A DNA stretch of 64,000 bases from Klebsormidium nitens. Lineage: Eukaryota; Streptophyta; Klebsormidiophyceae; Klebsormidiales; Klebsormidiaceae. The stretch lies in NCBI GenBank assembly GCA_000708835.1, contig DF237022.1, positions 62,001-126,000 of the forward strand, written 5' to 3'. Both the position numbers and the translations under genes were made by a program. The first letter of the stretch is position 1; each line of letters starts with the position of its first letter. The notes beneath the pieces were generated by a model that had not been told where the DNA came from, made no database searches, and worked only from the letters and a program-made list of their open reading frames with translations. Shown one piece after another: positions 1 through 11,212 of this stretch.

Positions 1-314
1 GATATGTAACTCCTGGGGAAATTACAGACTGCACTCTGGTATGGATTCGGTCCCCGGCTCGAAACCCCGGCCCGGCCACAGCTACTACCCCTAGTCGGGT
101 TAGGTGGAAACCACTTTTAACCCGATTAGGGTTTCGCGGTGCCCAGCTCAGCTCAGGCGCCAGCCAGCACAGCAACAAATTTCCCACAGCATGGCGGTCC
201 ATCTTTCCAAATTGAAATTCTTTTCATTTCATTTCTACTTGTTTATTTATTGATTGGGTGCTGCCGCACTTTCCAAAGAGCGCTGAAGCTCTGCTGCTGT
301 TGCTTCCATCCAAC
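1..314 (+). other. 5' flank of the ELIP-like gene
   Basis: No other gene is visible here. The stretch holds the promoter and 5' leader of the ELIP-like gene starting at 315. An ATG at 258 lies in the same frame, but the ATG at 315 has a better context (AACATGG) and starts directly with a transit-peptide-like sequence, so 258-314 is taken as leader. I could not identify a convincing TATA box or light-response element by eye. Confidence 0.4.
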
Positions 315-3300
315 ATGGCTGCCGCATCTGCACAGCTCGTCGGGCATGGCGCCTCCGCTACTTTTCCAACAACGTTGTTTGGCCAGAGGAGCTCTGTCCT
401 GTCGGCCCATGTGATGGTTGTGAAGAATGTTGCTGGATTTGGACGCAGCTCACGACGTGTCAAGCGGGGCTCCATCCTTTGTGAAGCTCAGGTGAAGGCG
501 AAAATAGAAAGTATACAGTTGCTTAGAGCACTTGTGCATGCAAAAGAGTGGATATCATCATTGAAGCGAGCAGCTCTGCCTATTGATTCTTAAGTAATAC
601 ATGATGATTTTTGACCGCAAAATGTCAACCTCAAGCTGCAGACTTGAGGTCTACTTCAGTGCAGCGACAGTCTTCTTGGTCCCTGATGACGGTGGCGAGA
701 AGTCACTTCAAAGATTTTCAATTGAAAATGCTTTCTTGTTGCATGCTTGTCTCAGGTAAGGTCTGGGCACTAAAACACTTCCTGCATTCTGCATTTCTGG
801 ATTACAACCTGTGGGTGGTGCTGCTTCATCAAATGTGACAAGCTATCCAAGATAACTTTTGTGTACTAGAGCAGAAGCTTTATTGTGAACATTCTCATGA
901 ATCGAAGCGCTTCCCTTAAGGCATTACATTCTTGACATCTTGAAGCTTTTTTGGTTTCCAGGATTACGATTGTCAGTTGCTGCTTTGACCTCCATGATGT
1001 ACGCAATTGGCACCACCTGGGGGTGGAGTGCTGTCATCCTGACCTTTGAAGGTGTTCATGAGTTGCCTAGGTAAATTTGGCTAACAGATAGGCTAATACA
1101 TCATCTTACAAACTATACTACTAGTTCCAGTATTTCTCAAAAAAGTAAGATCAGTGCAGGTCACTCTGGACTAAGAGCACAAGGCTCAAATGATGAGTTG
1201 TGTTCTAAAGGTGCTCAACCAGCCACTTCGTTCAAAGGCTGGAGCTTTGAAACTTCCGTGCACCCGAGACACAGGAGTCCCCTCCAGAAGCGCTTCGACA
1301 GGACCTGCCAGAACGCAGACTTGACCCAAGGAGCAAAATGTCAAGCAGTTCCTCTGTAGTGACCAGATGCTTCTTCCACTTTGACAGGGGGCTGACAAGG
1401 CCAAGAAAGAGCTCCAGGACATGGCCGACAAGGTGACTGAGAAAGCAGACGAGATCTCGAAGGGCGTTTCAAAGAGCACTGAAGACCTCAAGCAAGCCTC
1501 GCTATCCACTCCAGAGGTTCCACCTGAGCTCGAGTCAGTGGGTTTGGGACCAGATAAGGTGCCCTCAGGACCATACAGCTTCCGGGAAGTGTTCAGCTTC
1601 AACGGATTGGCGCCAGAGGTAGGTTCTTCTGATTTGATTCTTCGATAAGAAGCTTGTCACACTCGTAATGGAAGTCTTGTCGGTCAGGCGTCGGCCGAGA
1701 GTCTTACTAAACTCAATGCTGTTGGGAGAGAAGGCTGCCTCAGTCTGACCAACTAAAGTCTCACAGCCTTGGAGCTAGTGACAGTCCTCAGAAGTTGAAA
1801 AGTACAGAGAAAAAGCGTGCTATTTGAAGGATTGGGTGAGACTTGCTAAGACCACGTTGTGTCTTCACAAGTTTGGGTGGTTGATACCTAATCATTTCAG
1901 TGCAGATGCTATGTGTGTTGAAGAGGCTGGTGCTTAATGAACTGTCTTTCCTGCCAAAACCTACGCGAGACTCTTATCTCTTGCGGTTTAAAGCTGGCAT
2001 GAAGCATGACTTCAGGAAGCAAACTCTTGCACGGTTTCCTGTCTAAGGAGCTTCTTTGTTCTTGTGCAGATCACAAATGGACGTATTGCCATGCTGGTAA
2101 GTCTTCTCTTTCGGTATTTGCTTTCCAGTGCCTAGTTCTGGCTGTCCTAACAATGTCGCACTTTCAAATGGGAAGAGCTTAAAGATCATTGTGCGAAGTT
2201 GTCTTCTTCGAGCTCACCAAGGAAACAAAAGTGGCTGCTAAACATACGCTGCTCGAATCGTAATCTGGTGCCCAAGGTGATCAACGGAAAGTGTAGGAAA
2301 GGTCTGCGTTCATTCTCTCTTTTCCAATTGGCTCCTCCACTTTCCGAGGGAGAAAGGGCACGCTTAGAAGAAAGATGAATTGCAACGGCTTCTGATGCAA
2401 CAGCAAGCGACATCGGATTTGCCGTCCATCTATTGTCAACCCGAAAGTCATCTGAACGGTTAGGTTGATTCTGGAAAACAGTTCGACTCTGAAAGCTAGC
2501 AATACAAGCAAGTATATGTCCAGCGAAGATGGACGGAAAGGAGTAGACCGAAAATATGTCATTCGGGGCGCATCGACCGAAAAGCTGCAAAAAGCTTTCC
2601 AGATATTTTAACCAATCGGATGGCGGGTCAAAACCACGTGGTAAACCAAGGTACATGCCGAAGAAGCATTATAGCTTGAAAAGTACCGTACCTCTTTCCT
2701 GTCGGTACTGCAAAGGCAACAGTGGAGACCGAGTAGGTTTTCGGTCGACGCGCAACCTTCCTCCCGAATAAATAATCAGTCAGTAGCTACGAGGTAGCTA
2801 CCTGAAAGACATTTCCAGTGCCGTCATCAGACTACGAACGGAGAGGTGAAACGAAGAACTTTCGTCCGTGTTCGGCCAAACAAAAGAGACAGATGGTTTT
2901 ATGGTCTTTCCCGCATCGTTCTTATCAAGAATCACCTCGAAGGCGTCACCCATATCAACTTAGGGACACTTCTTCTGCAAAAGGTTGAACAAACCAAGAC
3001 GATTGTCGTTGCGCCTTCTCCTTCCCAGTCGTATTTGTCTGTAATTACCCTCGAATACATTACCGGCAAGGGCATCGTCGAACAGCTTAGCACCGGAGGC
3101 TGGGTGCCAGCTGTCGCCCTTTCAACGCTCATTGGCATCGGCTCAGTGGTTCCGCTCTTCAGAGGATACACCAACGACGACTGGCCAGGCGAGTCGCGTA
3201 CTTCTTTCCCGTTTTCATTTTTGGCCTCCAAAACCGCTCAAAATCTGAATCTTAGTATATACGCTACAAGGTATGTAGCCCATAAGATCACGGGGATCAG

Positions 3301-4720
3301 GTCACTTCGCACGACGGTTTTGCAGCCTGCTGTCAGCAAAACATGGAAGACAAATCCATTGGCACCTCGCACTGTTTTCCGTCTTCTTCTACCGTTCGGC
3401 ACCGTCTAGCCTGTTTGGAATCGTGAGGTTCTTGATGCACTTCCCGAAGTCCCATAGGCTCCAGTTCATTTCTGTTGGAATCCAGGCTTTTCTCAGCTAG
3501 CAAGGCTGCAGATGCCTTACTGCAGGTCCGTGTACTCTAGAATGCGCTAATCAATTCGTTCTGCGCACTTTTCCCGTGGAGAGGTCCTTTTGAAACATCG
3601 AACTCACGTTTTAGCCTTTGAAACGGCTCTATTCTGCCTGACAAGAGTGTCTGTTTTTGAAAAGGCGTTTCCTTAATAAGATTCTTTGAACCCGAGGAGG
3701 TACTACTGTGGTTACACTATAGGCTTCGTTCATAACTCATTTATTTCTCCTTTTCTCGGCTCCTCACCTTAAAAGCACGGGCCATGCCTACATATTTTGC
3801 ACACAACGAGAAAGTTTTCCAAGCCCTGACGTCATTGCAAGTCATACCTGAGCTCCAATCGCTCTTGTGTCTGACTGTCACGCCTGGCCAATCGCAGGAA
3901 TCGGACCGTTCACAGCTAAGGCAGAGCGGTGGAACTCGCGTGCGGGTGAGAACGCCACGTGCCTTCTCGGCGTCTTTTGATTCTCGTTCCTGTTAACTAT
4001 TCGTTGTGAATCGCGACTTGCTTGTGTATGAGCGTGTTTACAAGCAGCTGTGGCCTGACGTTCTGTCCTCTGCCCTATGTATCTCGTACACCAACTGTTT
4101 GTAGGTGCTAGGGAACTAGATGTATCTTACAGCATCGCAAACTCTTCTCTCGTTAACTTTTGACGTCTCTGGCCGAAATTTGATGGCCAAGCAGACACGG
4201 CTACTTGTAAGACCGGCAGCGACGACTGTGTTTACTCATGTTCTATTCATAGTTAACTGTACGGATCACGTTTCCCGGTCCTCTCGTCCTCGCATCTAGA
4301 GCTGTTTGCGTCAGAATATGCCACCGGGTTCCAACTCCTCCGAGCATGGTTCCTCGAATCAAGTCTTCTGATGCCTTCCTCAGTGCCGATCGACGGGTGA
4401 ATATCAAAAATCATGCTCGGAACATTCGGAAACCGATGGCAGCTTCGACGCGGAAAGCTGTTTCTGCCGTTGCTGTCAACAACATCCTCTTCTTGTCTTT
4501 TCCTATTGTGGAAATGCTCGACGGGTTGATGGACAGTGCACTTCGATAGGATAAGGATTTCTGATGTACAGCTAAACCACCGGTTCATCAACCATTACGC
4601 CGGCCTTAAAAACGGTATTTGTTTCTTTCTGCAGCGATGGTGGCCTTCGCTTTGCTCGTGACCGTCGAGCTCGTGAAAGGTGGACCCGAAATTGTACAGG
4701 GAGGTCCGATAGGCTTTTAG
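315..4720 (+). CDS. ELIP: ELIP-like three-helix chlorophyll a/b-binding protein
   Basis: Six exons: 315-491, 1388-1618, 2070-2096, 3029-3188, 3898-3945, 4635-4720, giving 242 residues. Residues 1-59 are Ser/Ala/Arg-rich and look like a chloroplast transit peptide. Residues 60-95 are a Lys/Glu/Ala-rich amphipathic stretch. Helix I carries the LHC motif E-x-x-N-x-R (E136, N139, R141; ITNGRIAML is an exon of only 27 nt). Helix II lies around 163-187 and ends in the ELIP-typical PLF. Helix III repeats the motif (E208, N211, R213) before the C-terminal VKGG. ELIPs sit in the thylakoid membrane under high light or desiccation and are thought to bind free pigments and protect photosystems; that role is family knowledge. 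Intron 4 uses a GC donor at 3189. A SEP or LIL protein is excluded by the three helices. Exon joins all keep phase. Confidence 0.88.
3189..3897 (+). other. GC-AG intron in the ELIP-like gene
   Basis: The fourth intron starts with GC, not GT: the exon ends CCAG and the donor reads GCGAGT. The acceptor CAG ends at 3897. Only this donor joins P-G-I-G-P in frame (a phase 1 split Gly codon) and leads into the helix III motif. No nearby GT keeps both the frame and the ELIP homology. Confidence 0.7.
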
Positions 4721-6590
4721 GGACGAGCCGAAAGTGAGCCACATGCAGCGTACGCGACTGCACGGTTCATCTCGCTGGGCTTGATTGCAGGTGCAACATA
4801 CAGGCAAGCGCACTGTGTAGATTGTAAGTATCTCTAGGAAGGGCTGGACGTTGCTTTGTACAAACAAGACAGTCTGATCGAGACAGTGTACAAAGAACTT
4901 GAGTTTTGTTTGTGTGTGATTGTTTTGTTTCATAGGTAATGCTAGCAAGCAGCATATCAGCGAAGACTAGCCTAGTAGCGACTAGCAGAGTGAGCCTGAA
5001 AGTTTCAGACTTGTCAAAAGCTTGTCACGTACGATAGAGTTGATTTTGGTTTTCGTCAGGGACAAATCAGCGTTCCAGACTCATAGTTATCAGCAGGCTC
5101 GAAGTAAAGCGCAATTGAGGCGCGGTTCAAGTTGCACTAGATTCTGATCAGGCTTAGTCAAAGTCGAATTTGTCCGTGCACGCTTGAATGATGGGCCTGG
5201 CATGCAGCTCCGCAGGCTGAGCCTGTTGGGGAGCAGCTGATATGCGGTACATCTTCATTTCGTGTATGTGGCTCATACTACGTATTATCCCACGTGGAGG
5301 TATCTTCTCCATCATGGTAATATAATGTATCAGCGCTGTACGTGCGCACACTTTCAATCTATGAGCCGGGACCCACCGTGGCACGCGGCTGATCGGCAAT
5401 TCAGCCCAGATCAGCTAGCGCCGGAACTGCATGCGGCATGTTAGTACGTGGTATAATTGGCACAATTGTACATGCATGTGCAGGCTGTACGATCATTCGG
5501 GCGCGCCGCGGAGCAATCCAAGTTATTTAGCGCCCTGTCGGATCGAATTGATTCAATCTAGCATGATCATTGGGATAGTACGCGTATCATTATAAGGCCA
5601 GTGCAAAATCATGCGCGGGCGCGGCCAGTCGGAAAACAGCATGTGGACGCGCAAACTTATAATTGTATATAGGCATTGTGCCAGCTGATGATGGATCGTA
5701 ATCTGAAAAACTTGATCGACGAGATGATCATGGATCCAACAATTGTGGAGCGCCGCGGGACTCACTGAGCCTAGCAGGCTTGATGGTGACCCTTCAAGTA
5801 CTGCGCCTCATAACGGTCACAAGCTGCCCGGCCATTGACGAGTCATGCTGACAGCGTACCCATGTGCGTATACATCTTGGCATCATGGCATATCTGCACT
5901 AAAGCTTATGCAACAACCTAGATACTATATAGTAGGTCCGGAATGCGGCTGGCTTAGCGAACTTCAAGTCACTTCGACTCTCGACTGTGTCCCACGAATT
6001 AAGGCAACCCGCTGTCAAAGCTGAGATATAGATACGAAACTAGAGTCGGATCATTGAGGGTCGTTGCATGAAAAGGAAACATACGATACTGTCATTTCAT
6101 AGTTGCGGCGTCCAGGCAAGCTCGACCCGGTTAGTGACACGCTGGTATTCAAAGAGCATTTGCAGCTCAAAACGTAGCCGATCACCTACAAAGATAGTTC
6201 AATGATACTAGCTAACGCCGACTGAGCGCCATCAGAACAGCATCCTACACCCATCCCACCAATGCGGTGTCAGTCACCTTTGTGCTTCCGGTCTGCGCGC
6301 CAAAACCAACTCGTCAAAAACCTTCAATAGGCTATGCACAACGGACTGGCAAAGACCTGGCTACGACCTAAACTGAACCCACTTATGCGGATTGGACGCT
6401 CGCCTACGGGACTAACACGACAGAGTCTCGTAATCACGACGACCTCCTTCCGAGCCCTCGTAAAAACCTTCCTCTTAACCCCCTTTCTTTGGGAGAAATC
6501 ATCGCCCAAAAACAATTTCATCCTGCCAGGTTACCCAGACGCTAACCCAGCCAGCTTACACCAATCCCTGAGCCCCAAACCCACCGTTTG
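4721..6590. other. Tail-to-tail spacer, ELIP to SEC14 gene
   Basis: This spacer holds the 3' ends of the two converging genes. I see no coding exon. Between about 5150 and 5950 the sequence has a distinct texture: many short palindromes (GCATGC, CATGCATG, TGATCA, CAATTG) and alternating purine/pyrimidine runs. Similar blocks appear in the other three tail-to-tail spacers. Confidence 0.5.
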
Positions 6591-9500
6591 CTATTCCACG
6601 ACCTTCATCGCGGCAACGCCGTTCACCAACACGTCCTCGGGCCGTTTCGACTCCACCGCGATTGCGCGACTCGACGACGAGACCGGCTGGTCCCAGTACT
6701 GCGCTATCCGCCGCTCGTCCTCCTCCATCATTTGCGTATACGCGGCGAAATCGAAGGTCGCCTTGCTCTGCCCACCGAACGCCTCCTCTAGGTGCTCCAG
6801 CTCAAACGTTTCTTCCATGAGCGCCTTGCAATCCTTCGACTTGCCTTGCACGAAGCGCACCTTCTTGTGGGTCACGGGGTCAACGAACGGCTGGATCAAC
6901 TGCAGACGCACCGGAGCTGCGGTTAGCGCCCGATCGATTGCTATTAGCCCCAATTCAATGTGGTTAGCGCCCAATTCGCCGCGGTTAGCGCCCGATTCAC
7001 TGCGGTTAGCGCGCAATTACCTGCGGTAAGCGCCAAGAAAAGTGGCGTCTTGGAACTTTTCATGGAGGCATTGTTGCCGGGGGTCTCACGACTGGCTTCG
7101 CCCAGACTAACTTGGATGTTTCCTGTCAAAGCTTGGTTTTTGAAAATCCGCAGCACGCAGCTGGGGCTCTTATATTGGCTTCTTGGCCCCACTCGTTGGA
7201 GATGAACCCGTCTCAAACCCCTTTTAGTTATCACCGCTGCTCGATCCCAGTGACTATTTCAACACTAACTCCGATGTCCTACCACTAGTAAAGGCCAAAT
7301 CAGCACGCCACAGACCGACTTGAAGACCTCATTCGTTCCGCGCTGTAAGCCAGACGGCCTGCACCAAGCTTTTTAGGGATTGCTTGTGCAGGACGTCCAT
7401 TTCTGGGCGACTCATGCGGGAAAGCAACGGCGTAAGGCAGAAAAGGAAAGGGATGAAGCAACACCCGTGCCGCCTTCCCCTGCGTTCCGTCAAAAAATTG
7501 AGAAATTGCAAACGCGGGCCAGCGTGGATCACTTGGTAAATCGTGGTTCTGCAAGACGTCGAGCGTTAAGCGTAACAAAAAGGAACCGTGAAAACAGGAG
7601 AGAGAAAGTAAGAAAGATAAAGAAATGATGAAACAACGAAGAAGCCGCCTGCCACATTCCAAATGCTGCTGACGACTTTGCCGGCTTTACTTTGCGCCGA
7701 ACGCGGTACTGCACAACGCTGACCTTGAGAAGAAAGGAGAAAGCCAGCGGGGATTTGACGAGCGACGACAACAGAAGAAGGCCGACTTACGTTCCAGAAT
7801 GTTCCAAACATCTTGGGCGGGCTGTAGCAGATGATAAGTGCAAGCCAGTCCGGAAAAGTTTGCACGGACGTCGCAAATACGATGAAATAACGAGAGGACC
7901 GGGAGAACTCAATCGGCAGGAGAGAAGAACGCCACACTTCCGTTCACAACGTCCCGAACATCTAGGGCGGACTGTAGCAGACAGCGAGCACGAGGCGCTC
8001 CAATAGTGGTTTTGAAGGATGTCTATCTATGTCTCGAATGCATCCCGAAACAAGGATAAAACCAGGCATTCTTAAGGGAAGTCAAGAAAGAAGGAAACCC
8101 CACGCACGTTCCAGAACATCTCAAAATTGGTGGATTGTAGCAGATCGCGAGCGCGAGGCGTTCGGGGAAGGGATTCTGTGAAATGTCAAACGTCTGAATA
8201 CAGAAAATTGGATCGGGGAAGTAAAGAGAAAAGAAAGAACATTTCAGAAATGGTATTACTTACGTTTCTGTGGCAGATCGCGAGCCCGAGGCGCTCTGGG
8301 AAGTGGTTCTGCAGAATGTCGAGCATCTGTATAAAAACTAGGACCCCGATCCAGTAACGAAGAAAGAAAAGGAAATCAAAAAGGTCCCAACTTACGTTCC
8401 AGAACATCCCAAACATATTGGGCGGGTTGTAGCAAATGGCAAGCGCAAGGCGCTCCGGAAAGTGGTTCAGCAAAAAGTGAATCTGTTGAAACAAAAGGAA
8501 GTGGTGGGGAAAGTAATGAAGAAAGAAGGGGAGATCAGGAAAGTTGCCAACTTACGTTCCAGAACATCCCAAACATCTTGGGCGGGTTGTAGCAGACCGC
8601 GAGCCCGAGGCGCTCCGGAAACTGGTTTTGCAGGATGTCGAGCGTCTGTACAGAAACGAATCTAGTAACGAAGAAAGAAAAGGAGATCAAAAAGGTCCCA
8701 ACTCACGTTCCAGAACATCCCAAACATCTTGGGCGGGTTGTAGCAGACCGCGAGCCCGAGGCGCTCCGGAAAGTGGTTCTGCAGAATGTCCAGCGTCTGG
8801 CGCGACGTCTTCATGGGCGGACTGCTGCGGAGGCTCCACTTGTGGAAGTCGATGAGCCACACGATCTTCTCGCTGCCGGCCATCGTCGCGGCGTCGACCG
8901 CGTTCTCGAGGACGTACACGAGGTGCCGGATCTGCTGGTCGTGGTCCTTCGTGTTCTGCAAGGAGGAGGAACGAGCATAAAAGGAGGCTTTAAGGGTTCC
9001 CGAGTCTAGGCGCTGGGGTGCTGACACCTCTAAAAGTACTGGGCGACAGGACTGGGCAGGGGACAGAAAGGATGGACATAGAGAAGGACGGGTGAGTTGA
9101 CGGATCTGCTGGTCGTGGTCCTTCGTGTTCTGCAAGGAGGAAGAACGGGCGAGAGGAGGAGCTTTAAGGGTTCCCGAATCCGGGTGCTGGGGTGCTAAAA
9201 TCTCTAGAAGTACTGTGCCCCTAGAAATGTGGAATTTGCGCAGCAGTTGCGGCAGGGGGAAGAGCGATAGACATAGAAAGAGCGGGTATGAAGATCACAT
9301 GGATTCAGACCGATGAGTAAGTGTGAGAGCTCAGAGGCGGTCCTCTCGCAACTGAGGAACGCTAAGAACTTGTTTTGTAGGCAGAGCAAAACTGTTTTTG
9401 CACATGCACGACCGGAGATGAAGGCTGGAAAAGGAACCAGGTTCCCGTATTTTTTGCAGACGAGCTTGCTCGTTTCCTACTTTAACGAAAACGTCATGCC

Positions 9501-11212
9501 ACTGTTTCATGGTAGTGCCTTTTGTTCTTAGATACTGGTGGGCTGTTTTCGTTGTTCTGTCTGCTGGCATCCGTGAAACCCCTTTCCTAAGTAATAACAA
9601 GACTTAGAAATTGCCAGGGTTGTAGAGATTGAAAATCTCCAGATGTGTAGAGAGCCGCTTACCTGGGCCGAAGGTCGCATGATCACAACGGGCCGCCCCT
9701 TCTTGTCCAGCCGCGCCAAACGGTACACCTTTCCCGTCTCACCTTCGTGGGCCACTTCAGCCTGCAGAAAGGTTCACGCACAGATGCTTTAATAATCATG
9801 ATCTAGTTTATTTTGTCTGTTTACTTTAATGTTTTTACCAGATAATAATTATGTCTTTACTTGTTTACATCCTTTCCTTCTCCTGCTCCTTTCCGGCTCT
9901 CTTCCGACATAAAGGTCCTGGCTCTAGTGGTTGATGCCTTTCGACTTTCTACATCTACCAAGTCAACCCTTGGAACCCAAACCGGATTCTCCAAGACTTC
10001 TGAGCGGGTGAACAATTGTTCCCCGTCCTTCTCCGGAAACACTCCAAAGCAATATCAAGTCAGGAACAGAAACTGATGCTTTGTGAATAACGCCAAAGAC
10101 GAACTGAACCCCAGACCTCATACTCTATGCCCTCTGCATTCAGAACATATATTTTCAAAATTGCCTCGATACCACCCTGGCCAGCCAATTGCACCAGAGT
10201 AGTTGATTTGCTCGGGCAATTGAGCAAGAACACTTGAACGTCTGGCAATCAGACAAACCCCGCTACAACGGTAACCAAATCGTGCGGCTGGATTGATACA
10301 CAGCTTCATAATCATTGGTAATGCATTGAATTCTACATGACTTGTAGAGTAGCGTAAGCTGAGCTGCCGCCACCACTCGTTACACTCAAGACGCTTGATC
10401 GGGCCTGATTGTTTTCCTAGACCAGTTGTAATAAGCTCAGATTAAGATACTGGGAGGGGACATTGGGCACGGGTGCGGAGAAGGGAATCAGCAGATTCGG
10501 GTTCTAAGTGTTAGCTTCATTCTTACGTCAACTCGAGCATTCTACAGCCTCGAGGCCGCCTGCTCTTCAAACAATCAATGCATGAAGACTGCGGGTATGT
10601 TCAGGGACAGCAAACATCATCTTATCTCTTTGCGATCTTGGACCAAATGCCAGTAGATTCTAAAAAGAGGCAAAGTTGTGCCATTGAAATTCAGCAAAGA
10701 GAGCCGTGCGCCAGGGAGTCGGGTCCCCCTCAAGCGACCAGACTGCCCCACGGTGCTAGCTTGATTGCCACAAGGGAGTCTTAAGATGGGATACGGGGCG
10801 TCGGGTGACTCTTTACCTCAGGAGTCAGGTGCACAAGTGTACCTTGGAATCTGACGGCCTCTTCAAGCGTGCACCTATTGAGCTCTTCATGCGACACTTT
10901 AAATCGATGAACCAGTCTACAACCGGGACTCACCCAACGAATCTCCTCCGGCTTGTACGCCTCCCGCCACTTGATTGTGTTCTTGAGCATCTTCTCCGCA
11001 TTCTTCACATTCCAGTTCCTCGCCTTCAGATAGCGCACCAGGCAGTCATCGGAGCAGAAGATCGCCGTATGCCCCTCCAGAGGTCCGAGTAGCTTTCGGA
11101 GCTCGAGCACTTTTGTGGTGTGTTCATCCTCTAGCTGTTCCCTGGTAGTGACCGGCGCCGGAGTCCCTCTAAAACTATTGCTCAAACTCAGCATCGCTTT
11201 CTTCATCGCCAT
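6591..11212 (-). CDS. SEC14-like (CRAL-TRIO) phosphatidylinositol/lipid transfer protein
   Basis: Four exons on the minus strand: 11212-10934, 9761-9663, 8955-8707, 6899-6591; all introns are phase 0; 311 residues. Residues about 30-93 form the CRAL-TRIO N-terminal helical region (FCSDDCLVRYLKARNW, then KWREAYKPEEIRW). Residues 94-230 form the lipid-binding domain: GRPVVIMRP, the WLIDFHKW strand, and FPERLGLAVCYNPPKMF, which is the conserved SEC14 core near the binding pocket. The tail of about 80 residues is acidic. The protein is likely cytosolic and moves or presents phosphoinositides or similar lipids; the ligand cannot be read from sequence. The first ATG at 11212 lies in GGCCATGG. The gene is head-to-head with the At3g28720-like gene. 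Intron 3 (8706-6900) contains an array of decaying copies of the end of exon 3. Confidence 0.88.
6916..7034. repeat. Short tandem repeat beside the last SEC14 exon
   Basis: About five imperfect units of 20-35 bp share the core GCGGTTAGCGCCC followed by GATT or AATT. The array lies directly upstream (minus sense) of the acceptor of the last exon, in the position of its polypyrimidine tract and branch point. Confidence 0.7.
8264..8326 (-). other. Candidate cassette exon 3 (63 nt) in SEC14 intron 3
   Basis: The third copy has lost the NPPKMFGMFW segment by an internal deletion, yet remains open for 21 codons and phase 0, with a TTATACAG acceptor and GTAAGT donor. The next copy out (8108-8193, 86 nt) is out of frame. 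Confidence 0.4.
8396..8482 (-). other. Candidate cassette exon 2 (87 nt) in SEC14 intron 3
   Basis: The second copy is 29 codons, open, and phase 0, with a TTTCAACAG acceptor and GTAAGT donor. It reads IHFLLNHFPERLALAICYN and so on, more diverged than candidate 1 but with the FPERL and NPP-MFGMFWN cores kept. Confidence 0.45.
8556..8645 (-). other. Candidate cassette exon 1 (90 nt) in SEC14 intron 3
   Basis: This copy of the exon 3 end is open through 30 codons (TLDILQNQFPERLGLAVCYN and ten more). It is flanked by a CTGTACAG acceptor and a GTAAGT donor and is phase 0 on both sides. Inclusion would add 30 residues without a frameshift, repeating part of the lipid-pocket core. Whether it is spliced in is unknown. 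Confidence 0.5.
8928..9212 (-). repeat. Duplicated 5' edge of SEC14 exon 3
   Basis: The first codons of exon 3 (NTKDHDQQIR) with about 80 bp of upstream intron occur at 8928-9035 and again at 9105-9212. The outer copy keeps the CTTGCAG acceptor and the NTKDHDQQIR coding, then runs into unrelated sequence. Period about 177 bp. Confidence 0.85.

Larger units (their letters stand above)
7789..8796 (-). repeat. Tandem array of copies of the SEC14 exon 3 3' half
   Basis: The last 90 nt of exon 3 (8707-8796) are repeated downstream in the intron at about 8556-8645, 8396-8482, 8264-8326, 8108-8193, around 7950-8025 and 7791-7880, with a period of about 130-160 bp. Each copy carries the motif for FPERLxLAxCY and most end in AAC followed by GTAAGT, GTGAGT or GTGCGT. 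The intron spacer between copies is also repeated (AGTAACGAAGAAAGAAAAGG). Similarity declines with distance from the parent exon. A stub near 7515-7560 may be an eighth copy. Confidence 0.9.

Noticed and set aside
6334-7029. Open frame of 231 codons on the plus strand.
   Set aside because: It lies antisense to the last SEC14 exon, whose minus-strand frame carries the family homology.
7789-8796. The tandem repeat array could be a CRISPR-like or satellite array.
   Set aside because: The repeated units contain coding sequence matching the neighbouring exon with splice sites and decay with distance. Spacers are themselves repeated, and the organism is a eukaryote.
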